A stretch of DNA of 64,000 bases, taken from Cheiracanthium punctorium. Taxonomy: Eukaryota; Arthropoda; Arachnida; Araneae; Cheiracanthiidae. Positions 1 through 11,906 of this stretch are shown in pieces. The stretch covers positions 620,001 to 684,000 of the forward strand of contig JAWZYV010019936.1 of assembly GCA_038373885.1 (NCBI GenBank), written 5' to 3'. Made by a program: the position numbers and the translations under genes. The number at the start of each line of letters is the position of its first letter. Position 1 is the stretch's first letter. The notes under the pieces are model-generated. The model was not told the DNA's origin and did no database searches. It saw nothing but the letters and a program-made list of their open reading frames with translations.

Positions 1-30
1 GCAGCAGCTCTGTATGAAATCTTGATGTTG

Positions 31-39
<9 letters not shown>

Positions 40-123
<84 letters not shown>
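40..123. repeat. (TA)n microsatellite
   Basis: An almost pure AT dinucleotide run, broken once by an extra A. The Tc1 element to the right inserted into this tract, which resumes after the element's other end (1533-1545). Tc1/mariner elements target TA, so such a tract is a natural landing site. Confidence 0.95.
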
Positions 124-126
<3 letters not shown>

Positions 127-1532
127 TGCTGGCCACCCAAATTGCAACACCAAGAAAAACAAGAGATATCACAACAAAATTTATTGTGTAGATAACATGT
201 TGACCAAGTAACAAATGATTAAATTTACAGCATTCTATGAAGCGTGGTTCCTGCCAAAATCAGTACCCAGAGTAGCCGCCGTTGTTGGAGATCACAGCTG
301 CCACACGCCTCGGCATTGATTCAAAGAGACTTTGAATGTGTTCTTGGGGTACAGCAGACCAAGCAGCTTCCACACGTTGCCAAAGTTGATCTGGTGTGAC
401 AGCTGGGGATGAACTCTGGGTCAGTCGTTGAGCAACCATGGACCACATGTTTTCTATCGGCGAAAGATCCGGAGAGCGCGCCGGCCAGGGAAGCAATTCA
501 ATCTGGTGATTGACGAAGAACCCTTGGACAATGCGTGCCACGTGTGGCCGTGCATTATCCTGCTGAAATATGGCTGTTGGCAAGCCCTGAAGGTAAGAAA
601 GGACAACTGGCTCCAACACCTCGGAGATGTAGCGCTGGCTGGTTAAAGTACCGGCAATGCGTACTAGAGGAGTGCGAGAGAGATATCCGATACCGCCCCA
701 TACCATAATACCCGGTGCAGGACCAGTGTGACGGTGCATAATGCAGCTGTTCAGCATCCTCTCTCCACGGTGTCTCCAGACTCGAATCCGACCGTCGTGG
801 TGTTGCATACAGAAGCGTGACTCGTCAGTAAAGAGAATTTCATTCCATTCTGTCGTCCACATCCTTCTTTCATCGCACCATTGGCGGCGGAGACGTCTGT
901 GGTTCCGCGTCAGAGGTAGACAAAGCAACGGACGTCTTGCGGACAGACCATTCTGCTGTAAACGACGTCGAATGGTACGCGCAGACACTGGATGATGCGT
1001 TACAGACTGAATCTGCTGTGATATGGTTCGTGATGTGACTGAGCGGTCCGTCACTGCCATGCGTACAATCTGCCTGTCATCACGTGACGTGGTGCACTGA
1101 GGTCGATGCGGTCGATCACGTCTGTCCGTCGTACCCTCCTGCACCCAACGATCACATATCCGCATCACAGTTGTTTGGTTTCGTCCAATACGACGACCGA
1201 TTTCCCTGAAAGATAACCCACAATCTCGGTATGCCACTATCCTTCCTCTGTCAAACTCGGATACTTGATCAAAAGATGATCGTTGTTTCCTACGAGGCAT
1301 AATTTATCGTTTTTTTGAAAAAAAAGCAAGAAAAACACAATTGCTGTACTTGAAACCGTCGAAATCTCCAAGCCTTAAATAGCGCTTTGAGGTGGCGCCA
1401 CAGGCGCGCTTGATGTGCGTCTGCGCTGAAATTCTAATCATTTGCATATCTCACCTCAGCTAATGCATGTTGTAAATTTCATATTATTTGCATGCTTCCT
1501 TCAGAGTGTTGCATTTACGATGGCCAGCAGTG
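124..1532 (-). mobile_element. Complete Tc1-like DNA transposon (1,409 bp)
   Basis: The left end reads CACTGCTGGCCACC and the right end is its inverted counterpart, ending in GGCCAGCAGTG. The inverted match continues for about 27 bp to the gcaacac motif with a few mismatches. Each end is flanked by TA (122-123 and 1533-1534), the duplication expected for Tc1/mariner. A single transposase gene on the minus strand fills most of the element, leaving about 136 bp and 232 bp of non-coding sequence at the two ends. No internal deletion is visible, so this is a structurally complete copy. Confidence 0.95.
260..1300 (-). CDS. Tc1-family transposase, DD34E, intact
   Basis: Cut-and-paste transposase of 346 residues, the usual length for Tc1. 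The N-terminus carries two helix-turn-helix segments (about residues 19-55 and 85-118) joined by a basic linker that takes the place of the GRPR motif (about 60-70). These should bind the terminal repeats of the same element. The RNase-H-like catalytic core shows all three acidic residues: D159 in FTDESRF, D248 in QQDNARPH and E283 in SPDLSPIENMW, with 34 residues between the last two. The start is the first Met of an open frame rich in basic residues (MPRRKQR) and the frame runs to its stop without interruption. It is the only long uninterrupted transposase in the window. The protein could be functional; that is inference from sequence integrity only. Confidence 0.95.
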   Translation of the reverse strand: MPRRKQRSSFDQVSEFDRGRIVAYRDCGLSFREIGRRIGRNQTTVMRICDRWVQEGTTDRRDRPHRPQCTTSRDDRQIVRMAVTDRSVTSRTISQQIQSVTHHPVSARTIRRRLQQNGLSARRPLLCLPLTRNHRRLRRQWCDERRMWTTEWNEILFTDESRFCMQHHDGRIRVWRHRGERMLNSCIMHRHTGPAPGIMVWGGIGYLSRTPLVRIAGTLTSQRYISEVLEPVVLSYLQGLPTAIFQQDNARPHVARIVQGFFVNHQIELLPWPARSPDLSPIENMWSMVAQRLTQSSSPAVTPDQLWQRVEAAWSAVPQEHIQSLFESMPRRVAAVISNNGGYSGY

Positions 1533-1545
1533 TATATATATATAT

Positions 1546-2944
1546 GTCTTCTTCGCATAACTTTCTCATAAATATGGTAGTGCATATATACATTTATCAA
1601 CACTAAGAGAACCATATATAAAGTTTTTATGCAGATTGATCAATAAATCCAATAGAATCTCAACTCGACACAATTCAACTCAATTAGCTCACAGAACGCG
1701 GAACGGCCTTGTAGTTTTGATGCAATAAGAAAACAGATTGCCTGGAGTTGCTCGGAAATATATTTAATGGAAATTTTTATATAGAGATTATTAACTATTT
1801 TTTTTCGGCATTGAACACATTTTCGTTAGCAGAGTCATGCTCGGAATTTGTACAGTAAGTGTATGTTCCAGAAGTTCATGGTGCCTTAAACAAATTGAAG
1901 TATGCTCAATGATTGAAAACCCATCCACCTGTGTGAATATGTTGCATTTAAAGGCATTTGCACTAGGGTTAAACTTTTGTTTTCTTTTTTCTTCTTCAGG
2001 TTTTTTTTTTTTCTTCAGGTTTTTTTTTTTTCTTCCGGCTTTCTCATCCTTTATAATATGTCCAGAGATATTTCAAACACCCTTCACAAGAAACAATTGG
2101 AAACACATGCCACTTCCTGTGAATTTACTTCAATGACAAATTGTAATCACTTTATTAAAGCTATTCATTCGCTTCTCAGAAGTACTTCTTAGGTGTTCAT
2201 TACTATCAGACTTTATAAGCGACTTCAGTACGAAACCAGTCTTCCGAAGATAAAAAGTACCCATTACGATGCTTGATGCTGTTTATTTTAAAAATGTAAG
2301 TTAAGAGCAGTGCGCCTTTAAAATTGACTGTAAGATGAACTACTTCACTTCTCAGAAAGTGTCCCATTAAAATTGAATTTCTTGTAGCCTCTTTGTTAAC
2401 AATTACTTCTTCTTTGTTCTTTTATAATTACTTTTATGCATCAGTAATCGATATATAACGAAGCGATTTCTTTTGCAAATTAAGGGCTCCTAGTCAATAG
2501 ATTTCCATAAAAGAAAAGTCCATTTTTCTTCAACCGGCGAAGTTAATTACAATTCATTATTAACTCAATTCTTCTACGGAAGAAATTAAAGTGACAAGTT
2601 ACATGACATTTATTAAGTGTGTGCACAAGAGCATTTCAAGGAGAATGCTTTTCAATGGTATAGATCTTTTTCCCCGTTCTTATCAAATAATAAGCGTACT
2701 TATTTTCCTTCATCGTTCTGGAAGTTTAGCATAATCTTGCATTTGAGTTATATCCATGCTGAATTTCTTTTGATTTTGCTTACTTATGAGGATAAATTTG
2801 TTTTATGATAGATAAAAAGAAACTTATATTATCTTCTCTTTGTTTTAGCTTTGGTTTGGACAGGAAAAACCATGACACCAATTTTCTTTTTTTAGTGTGG
2901 TTGCCTGGCTGTATAATATAGATCAGTGATTCCCAACCCTTCTT
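1546..2944. other. No supported gene; pyrimidine-rich stretch
   Basis: AT-rich sequence with only short open frames that show no recognisable domain or protein-like composition. The one local structure is a T-rich run at about 1976-2045 in which a ttcttcagg-like word recurs between T homopolymers. No TE ends or tRNA-like boxes were found. Confidence 0.6.
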
Positions 2945-3100
2945 TTAATACAGACTTTTAGAGTTTGACCACCCGGGTTCTGTAGTTGCTAAAGAACGGT
3001 TTTATCACACCACGGGTCTGTGTCGAATTCCCAGCACAGGCTTCGGTGTCATTTCGTCCGCCTCTTCGTAGAAGTTGGTCCACAGGTACCTCCATAATAA
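2945..3100 (+). repeat. SINE head fragment, tRNA-derived type
   Basis: The stretch reading ttttatcacacc, then a gggt...tcgaattccc core, resembles the better preserved SINE head at 28,916-28,980 (tctatcacacc, then gggttttattccc). The core resembles a pol III box B. Box A is not clearly preserved here. Likely a 5'-region fragment of the same SINE family. Confidence 0.45.
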
Positions 3101-3164
3101 AGTGGTTAATTCTTCCCACAAGTTTACAAAGATAATAAATAAATAAATAAAATACGTATTTATA

Positions 3165-3962
3165 CAGGCCGTCCCAAAAACATTGATCTATGGTTTTATT
3201 TCTTAAATATTGATACATATTCAATAAATTGCAGAGTTACGCAAAAAAAAAAAAGAATTTCATGGTATCAATTAAAATTTCAGGAGATTAAATCTAAATA
3301 AACATAAATTTTTGTTTTATATGGCAGTTGCTGTATACTTCGTTACAAATTCTAGTTAGTGAAACGTGTCTCATGCATTAATTAGGTAGCGCACGAAATA
3401 TGAGAATTTTATCCCGGAGTGCGTAGGAGATATGAATGTAAATAGGCTTGGATTAAATCAGATTTCAATATGGCTCTCGAAGGGAAAAAATCATTTGCAT
3501 GTTTGCTTTTCAGAGGTCGGACAAAATTTGAGAATGAGAAGAACGACTTTAAAATAACAGACAACAACAGATTATGACAGACAATTAACAGATACATAAT
3601 ACTTTTAATATTATTGGTACATAATACTTTTAATATTATTGGTATTGTATAGGGCCTAAACAGCTTTGTTAAAGCATATCTCTGAATCTATTTTATAGTG
3701 AAAAACAAACTTCATACATCGCCTAATTAATGTATGGGGCATATTTTGCTAATAAGAATTTTGGTTTCTTTTTATTTTAATAATTTATTTATTTTTGTGC
3801 GTGAGCCTTATAAAAAATCGAATTTCATATTTATTTAATCTAACAAAAAGTTTAAGTAATACCATAAAAGTTTGTATCTTTAAGTAACTTCGCAATTTAT
3901 AATAAGTGATTATCAATATTTAAGGAATAAAAGCCTGGTCAGCGCTTTTGGGACACCTTGCA
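3165..3962. mobile_element. Possible non-autonomous mariner-like relict
   Basis: The left end caggccgtcccaaaa and the right end ttttgggacaccttg form an imperfect inverted pair, with TA next to or near each end. Sequences of the type cag..gtcccaaaa are common Tc1/mariner tips. The interior has no transposase similarity that I can see. The terminal match is short and imperfect, so chance pairing cannot be excluded. Confidence 0.35.
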
Positions 3963-6900
3963 TACCACTTAGTCCGAAAACATATTTTGATTTCCAAAAA
4001 TAATATTTTCCTAAGTATTAGGTAAAAAATTGAAAAGGAGTTTATCTAAACTTTTCACTTTATGCTAAATAGATAATTAGAATAATTAAATACTTTCTAT
4101 TCATTTGCAAGCTTACAGTTTTTATTTATTTATTTGTTTATTCTTTTGCAGTCAATTTGTTAAACTAGGAAATACTAACGATTAGTTTTTATATAAAAAT
4201 TATTTTGATTCTATTTATGGCAGTACTTTAATATATGACAAGATAAAAATGGTTAAATCCCCGCAAAAGTCCTTTTTTAAATTGTGTTCATTTTGAAAAT
4301 TTTATTTGCATTTCTTTCCGGTATGAAATGTTTGCAGAAATAAAATAATAATCAGCAATAAACAAAACATGAAAAGGAATGAAATCAAAATCAACTGTAT
4401 TTATGAGCTGAGGGAGTAAAAAATTTGGAATGTTGGGAAATTTTTTGTGTGCTTTGCACTTTTTTTTTTCTTTCATTATAAATATTGATCACAAGCATAT
4501 ATTTATCAATAAAACTATATAATAAATATAATAGCTAAACAAAACAAAAAAAAAACTTTTATTTTTCTGTGATAGAAAATGCAGAGACATGTATATTGTT
4601 AATTATGTTACACTTTACCTAGTTTAAAATTTTGCTCCCAATTCCTTTTGGCGTAATAAGCTCATGAATTTAAAGTTCGGGTATTCGGATACAAAGTAGT
4701 GGAAATAAAAAGTGGTACAGTTTTATAAAGACACGTTTGATTATCCGAGAACTAGTCAATTAATTTTGCGTTACTTTGGGAATATTTAAATAAAATTTCA
4801 TAATAATATAGTATATTCAATAAAAATATAGTATATTCAACAAATCATGGTTTTGCACAATTTAAGTGAATAATTTTGCTAGATGGGAAAAATATTTCAT
4901 TAAACCAAAAATATGGTTGAATGATTCGAAAACAGTTTCGAGTATTTATAATATATAAGTACATATTCAACAAAACGTTTTATTTAGGGTTCAGGACTTT
5001 TAATTTTTATATTCTAAAAGTTTAACATTTTCTGATTGAGAAAGTTTTGCTAAGTTTGACAATCTGGTTGATGCTGTTTTATGCAAATAATTTTTCTGAG
5101 TCAAGGAAGTATTTTCTTGATTGTATAAAATACTTTGTTCACCAACAAAGTTATTGCTGAATCGAACTAAACACTTTTGTTCCTTTGTTTTCTTTTATCA
5201 CACTTTCGCTAAATCATTCAGTATTTTAATTCAAACGTTGAACATATATCATATTACTACATTTTATGAATAAAAACTAAAAGAAGAAAAAAAATAGAAA
5301 TTACTTTCATATTTTAAATACTCAATAAAGTTCTATATATTAAAATCGTATCATGATCCATTTGTAGTCAACATTTGTCTTTCTTGTTCCATAAAACACT
5401 TTTTTAGAATTAAAATGTACATTAAAATCGTGATTAAACTGTTCAATTAAACTTCCCCATACATCTTCCTACTATATTTCACTTTTTTTTTAAACCAAAT
5501 TGACACTTTTATAGACCTTATATATAACATTAAAGTTTAGCAATTTCTGGCCAAATATAGAAGATATCGCCAAGCTATCAAGCTGAGTTCAGTTTTGGTA
5601 GTTACATTTAAGCGCTACACTTGACGATATATCGCCAAAAGGACCGACCTCGGAGAATTTGGACATAGTATTACCCATTAGCAATAAGGAATCCCTCGAA
5701 ATGTGATACGCCGTTTCGCCAAGTAGACAGAAATCCTTATCTAAAATAAAAGCCCTTAAGTGCTAAAAAATAATAATCTACACTTCTATTTTGCTTTTTT
5801 AATTCACTTTTACTTATAATCACTTTTTTTTATTCATAAAATCAGTTCATATACCACAGTAGAATATTTTGCTACAAATAGCATTTACCATTACAACGAA
5901 CACAAAAAATATTGCCTGGTACAAAGCCATTTTTTTAATCCCATTTCTCATGACGGAAGCTATCGCCAAAGCCTTAAATGTAATAATTCACTATAGATCG
6001 ATGCCACGCTTCTACGCCCATATTTTCAAAGAAACAATGACACCTTAAAAAGAATTCACAATGAATTTTCGCCTTTTTTTCATTCCCCCTCACAAGGAGT
6101 TTATCTAAACTTTTTTTTCGTGATTTATAACTGACGGGGTAAAAAAATTCTAACGCCCTATCTGACTCCACTCTCGAAGATGGATTCTAGCCACAATCAC
6201 TGTGAATAAATCTTAAGTAAAAGTTTTTTTTCCTTGTGTGTTTCTTTTTTAAATTGCCAATTTCTCTCTTTTTAAAAAAACAATCGGCAATGAAAACCGT
6301 AGGGAAAAACGAGAATTTCAATTTTGATGAATGATTGGTCTGCCTGGTTTTTAATTGAGATATGAAATATGTAACTGGCTCTTTAGCAGATTGCTTTGCG
6401 AGCACAAGCCAGACTGTGGTATAACTTAAAGAGAGCAGTAAAGTGTCAAAATTTGTCAATTAAGCAATGGCTTCATTAAACAATTTAAAAATTAATTATA
6501 ATTCATGGCATTTCGTGAGTTGATGATTTCTTGATTTCTTTTAATGTAGAGATACAGTTTTTAGTCATCATTCGATACTCTAAACTAAAATTACTGTTTT
6601 TGTGGAATAACATTCTGCGATAGATAAAAACATATTCGTACAGTTTAAATTTTCTCAGTAAAAATCAATCTGTGATTGGCAGTTCATTTTTCTCATAAGT
6701 AACTTAAAAACCTGTGCTTTATATACAGAGATAAATGAATTTTTTAAAAGAGTACAATTTTCTTTTGTTTTTATTGGAATATATAATTTACATTTCACTG
6801 AAATACTTTTCATTTAATGCTCCAATTAAGCGAATTGATTTTATAGGGAGCGATTAACGCTTTCAAGCCGCTCGCAAAAATACAAGACCAAAACTGCTTA

Positions 6901-7277
6901 AAAAAGCACTGATCTTGAAAGTAATAAATTAAAAAAATGTTACAGTTGGAAAAAAAATCAGCATTTCTAATAATGTATCACAGAAATGAAATTGTTATAT
7001 TAGAATAAAATCGCTGTACCTGCACAAATTGTTTGATCTATTGTTTTTTAAGACTTCAAATGGGTTCAGAAATAATTTTTTTAGAACTTTCAGCTGAAGA
7101 ATTCACGTGATTCATCAGACACAAGTGTTTCTCTTTTAGAAATGAAACTCTTATAAATTTTCACATACCAACTAATCAGTGATTAGAGATCTAGAATGAT
7201 CATGTCATGTATATAAATGAACGATCCCTTAAAAAAAAAACTTTACAAAATTTCATTTAAAAGGAGATAACTAAATC
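3963..7277. other. No supported feature
   Basis: Over 3 kb of AT-rich DNA with many short homopolymers. The open frames (the longest about 90 codons, near 6,187-6,459 on the minus strand) have no recognisable motif. No paired terminal repeats, SINE boxes or long tandem repeats were found by eye. Confidence 0.6.
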
Positions 7278-8871
7278 TGTGTGTTCCATTGGCTACATAC
7301 AAAACATATATTTTGAAAATAATATTTGATTGTGTAAGCATTTCTTAATTAGTGAAAGTTAAGCGGAAAATCGCATAATCTTTACTTACGCAGGTTTAAT
7401 ATAAATATGAATAACAACTACATATACAACAGTATGAAAACTGCAAAATCAAATAAATTCGTAATACAAAATTAGCTAAGCTGTTTGTCATAAATCTTAT
7501 ATCTGGTCTCTGATTGAAATAAAAGGAGCATATACCCTCTCAAAAAAGTAAAATTCAAACTTCCTGTATTAGTTTCGTAAAATATGAATTAGTATATGTA
7601 TAATTTTAATATTTCATATTTCTGTCGACTTGTACGTTTTTCAAACATTAATTAATTAACTGAATCAGAGCTAAAATATAAAATTTCGCTTCAAGGACGG
7701 TTCTAGAGTTGCAGTCTGGGAAGGGTAGTGATATTTCATAATTTTATATGAACTCAGCGCCTCAGAGAAGGAGTCACTACCAGGGGGTGCACAGAGGAAA
7801 GTGGACTCCTTTGACTGCACAATGCACTTCGATACGAATATGTACCCAAAGTGCATAGTAGCGCAGCTGCCTCAACTCTGCTCAGAGAATCTGTATTAAC
7901 ATGAGCACTATAATGAGCACTGACTGACTGAAAGTATCGTTAGAGGAGTACCTAGCTTAATCGCGTAACCTCCAGTTAGACTAAAGTAGTTTTTGTGCAA
8001 CACTTAGTGATTTGTGTGGCGAAAGATGTGGAATAAATCCACCTAGTTACAATGGGTAAAATAAAATTTACCCGTGTGTGTTCCATTGGCTACATACAAA
8101 ACATATATTTTGAAAATAATATTTGATTGTGTAAGCATTTCTTAATTAGTGAAAGTTAAGCGGAAAATCGCATAATCTTTACTTACGCAGGTTTAATATA
8201 AATATGAATAACAACTACATATACAACAGTATGAAAACTGCAAAATCAAATAAATTCGTAATACAAAATTAGCTAAGCTGTTTGTCATAAATCTTATATC
8301 TGGTCTCTGATTGAAATAAAAGGAGCATATACCCTCTCAAAAAAGTAAAATTCAAACTTCCTGTATTAGTTTCGTAAAATATGAATTAGTATATGTATAA
8401 TTTTAATGTTTCATATTTCTGTCGACTTGTACGTTTTTCAAACATTAATTAATTAACTGAATCAGAGCTAAAATATAAAATTTCGCTTCAAGGACGGTTC
8501 TAGAGTTGCAGTCTAGGAAGGGTAGTGATATTTCATAATTTTATATGAACTCAGCGCCTCAGAGAAGGAGTCACTACCAGGGGGTGCACAGAGGAAAGTG
8601 GACTCCTTTGACTGCACAATGCACTTCGATACGAATATGTACCCAAAGTGCATAGTAGCGCAGCTGCCTCAACTCTGCTCAGAGAATCTGTATTAACATG
8701 AGCACTATAATGAGCACTGACTGACTGAAAGTATCGTTAGAGGAGTACCTAGCTTAATCGCGTAACCTCCAGTTAGACTAAAGTAGTTTTTGTGCAACAC
8801 TTAGTGATTTGTGTGGCGAAAGATGTGGAATAAATCCACCTAGTTACAAAGGGTAAAATAAAATTTACCCG
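7278..8871. repeat. Recent 797-bp direct tandem duplication
   Basis: Copy 1 is 7278-8074 and copy 2 is 8075-8871, abutting exactly. I see only three differences: about 7612 (a/g), 7718 (g/a) and near 8052 (t/a). That implies more than 99% identity. Each unit ends with a small palindrome, gggtaaa...tttaccc. A 61-codon minus-strand open frame in copy 1 is closed in copy 2 by the second difference, so it is probably not a gene. The unit has no recognised coding content or TE ends. It may be a young segmental duplication or an assembly artefact from two haplotypes. Confidence 0.92.
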
Positions 8872-9440
8872 TGGTGAATTTCAGACAAGTCAGAAGTCGT
8901 GAAAGTTGGGTGATGGTGAAGGAGGGGGGGGGGGACTAGATCTCGATGGTCTACAAAGTACTCGGCTCGCCATCAAGCGGCGACCTTCGACTGGGTTGCT
9001 AGACTGAGATCCGGTCAAGAAAGAGTTAAGGCTCAGCAAGACAGAGAACCGCCTTAGGGTGCTTTTTGTCTCGAAGATCTGTATGATCAAAGTAACTGTG
9101 CTTGTTCCAAAAAGTCGTATATTTTTTTTTCTAAAGTAATTGTGTGTTTGTTTAAAAAAGTCGTATGTTTACCCTATTTCACAACACGAAAACTTCACTT
9201 GCGAGGAATCTTGGAACGCATCCCTGCCGTAAGTAAAGACGCCACTGTAGTACAAAGCCACTGCATCACAATTTAAAGAATTTTGAGGCATTTTTAGGAA
9301 TTTTGAGTCGTCATTCTGTTCGTCTGGGGTTTAATTGGCTTAAAATTAACTCGATTGACCTCATTATATAGACAACCGAGTTTACCTTGAAAGCGTTTTG
9401 TAAGCTTTATGATTTGGGATGTCGGTGTGTTGATTCGTAT
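8872..9440. other. No gene; short poly-G tract
   Basis: Contains a G run at about 8924-8935. The word aaaagtcgtat recurs twice (about 9103 and 9158), a small local duplication. This stretch separates the tandem duplication from the 3' end of the LINE. No polyadenylated LINE tail is clearly visible. Confidence 0.5.
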
Positions 9441-9463
9441 ATCCCTTCAAAGGATTTTATTCT

Positions 9464-11893
9464 TTAGCGTAGGAGGTGCAAATCTGATAGTAGATGAGAC
9501 TCTAATGGGAAGATTTTGTTGATGTTATTCTTCGCGGCATAAGCCCAGATGGGAGCAGCATAGAGGGCGATCGGACGAACGAGGGCCTTGTAGATGAGGA
9601 TTTTGTTCTGAATTTTGTTATTCCGTGTGAAGATGAGGCTTTGGACGCCATGGAACGCTGCTGTTATCTTTCCTCTTGCTCTGTCGATGTGCTTCTTCCA
9701 CGTGAGATTGTGATCAAACGTAACTCCGAGGTAAGCAGCAGAATCGGCCCAGTTGATAGCATTGCTTCCAATGACAATTCTGGATGGTGTAGTTTTCTCT
9801 GCCATAGAGATTGCTGTGCATTTTTGGGTATTAAGTTTAATCTTCCAGTTACGCATTCACAGTTCAAGAGCGTCCATATGGGATTGCAGTGCATTCTCTA
9901 GGAATATGCCATTAGGATGCCTGGCTATGATCGCAGTATCGTCTGCGTAGAGAGCGATACTGATATGTGTATGTATGGGGACGTCATTAACATATAGATT
10001 ATACAAGGTGGGTCCGACGATGGAACCCCAGTCTCTATTTCGTGTCTCATTGAGTGTACACTTCCCAGGCGTACAGTGTACGAACGATCGTTGTGGTAGC
10101 TTTTAAGGAGGTGTATGAGTCCGTCAGGAACATCAAGGCTTATTAATTTGTGTAGAAGTCAATCATGCCACACTTTATCAAATGCTTTGGAGATGTCCAA
10201 TAGCATAATGGCTGTGTGGTCTTTGTTTTGGAGACCTTCAACAAGCTGTTCCGCTATACGGTAGAGCTGATGCATAGTGCTATGCTGCTGCCTGGAGCCA
10301 AACTGCTCCGGAATGATTATGTTCTTGTCAGTGTGGATGATATTAAGTTTGTTCAGAATCACTCTCTCCGCCACTTCGCCCAGACTGCTAAGCAGACTGG
10401 TGTGCCTGTAGAAAGCGGGAAGAGTAAGATCTTGGTTTTGGAATAAGACAGACGACAGCATCCTTCCAACAATGAGGGAAATGATGGAGATTCAGTATAC
10501 TGTTAAACGAAGCAGTAATTTTAAATACCGTGATGGCCGGGATGTTCCTAAGCATTTGGTTGCTAATGCCATCTCGTCCAGGGTATTTCTTCTTTGGTAA
10601 AGCCAGTATAATGTCAATTACCTCCGATGAGAGAGTCTGAGGAATCAGCTCAGTGGGCACCCTTAAGAAGAAATCCTGTAGTCTGTGGTTGAGGTTGAGT
10701 GGTGATTGCTCATTATTCTTGAATTGCTGCTCGTATACCTGAGCAATGGCTTTGGCTTTGTCAGCCTCGTGCAACATGATCCTGTTACCCAGATTAATGA
10801 GAGGAACCGTCATTTTCTTATTCTTGAGGCGTTTAATCACACGCCATAAAGAATTGTTTTCAGGTCCAAGGGACTCAAAATACTCAGCCCATTGGGTAGT
10901 TAGGAAGTGTCTAATTTCACGTCCGGCTTGATACTTCAGTCAGTTGTAAATTGCTGCATCAGCAGGACTGGCTTAAATCTTGAAAGGCTCGTCTTGCTCT
11001 ATTACGTCTTAGAAGGAGAGTTCTAATCTCCGATGGAAGAGTGAGGTTATGCGGAGAGCTGTCAGGCTTCGATGAATCTAGACGTGTCGTCTTGATTTTC
11101 TCAGTGATGCTGATCGCCGCGGCGTTGATGTCATCATTGATACTGCAGGTCTGGAGGACCTGCGGGGCATCGAGAAGGTAACCGACAAACTCTGGCCAGT
11201 TAGTCTTAAGTTTAGGAGTTCTAGTCATAATTGAGTGAACGGCAGCAATTTTCGTGTATATAGGCAGGTGATCCGACGTAAATTTGGTCAAAGTAGTGAC
11301 TTCGGGTGAACACTCCAATATGTGGAATGCGAAGTCAATAGTTGAATGTTTAGTTGTATCTTTCCCTACGAAGTGCGTGTGTGTAGGCGGGTAGGCAAGT
11401 CGTATGCAGCCAGTTATAAGGAGCTTCACTAATTGCTTGCCGTAGTGCTAGTTACGTCTACAGTTCGATGCAAAATGAGTTGCATTGAAATCAGCTATAA
11501 TGAAACTGATAGGGCAGTAGTGAAAAATTTTCCGTATGTCCTCCACAGGGAAGCCTGTACCATGGCGCGCGTAAACAGATGAAATCATTAGTTTACAGCT
11601 GGCACCAATTGAAATCGACACGGCTTCAAGTGCGTCCAGAGTAAGGTTCACCACGGAATCACCACATTCACCAAGGAATGTGGTATTGTGTTTTTGACAT
11701 AAATAGCAACGCCACTGGCCGGCCTCACACCAGGGTATAATCGGTCCCGTCTGTATAGCCGATAGTTAGATACATAGTAGTTCTTGTTCGAGCGGAACAT
11801 GGTTTCTTGGATACATGCAATGTCGAAGTCCCCATGGGATAAGAAGTCCTGAAATTCAGGAATCTTACCATGGAGCCCATTCGCATTCCATAA
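9464..11893 (-). pseudogene. LINE ORF2: endonuclease plus reverse transcriptase, broken
   Basis: ORF2 nicks DNA and copies the LINE RNA at the nick. The endonuclease half starts near 11,893 with WNANGLHGKIPEFQ, has the catalytic-type CIQET motif near 11,800-11,815, and ADFNATH (family GDFN) near 11,480. SDHLPIY, the terminal histidine motif, lies in the 10,959-11,429 frame. The RT half shows PGRDGISNQML near 10,560, SLLSSLGEVAERVILNKL and LLDISKAFDKVWHD (10,159-10,461), a GSIVGPTLYNLYVND box near 10,000-10,040, and the catalytic YADDTAII with YADD at 9,938-9,949. The C-terminal palm and thumb (YLGVTFDHNLTWKKHI) lie in 9,464-9,856. At least five frame changes or stops separate these blocks. 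Order and motifs fit the Jockey clade. Confidence 0.92.
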
Positions 11894-11906
11894 AAAAAAA
11901 ATTTAA

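Noticed and set aside
428..995. Plus-strand open frames opposite the Tc1 transposase
   Set aside because: They lie entirely antisense to an intact, motif-rich transposase and have no recognisable domain.
7671..7856. 61-codon minus-strand frame in the first duplicated unit
   Set aside because: One of the few substitutions between the copies makes a stop in the second copy, and there is no recognisable motif.
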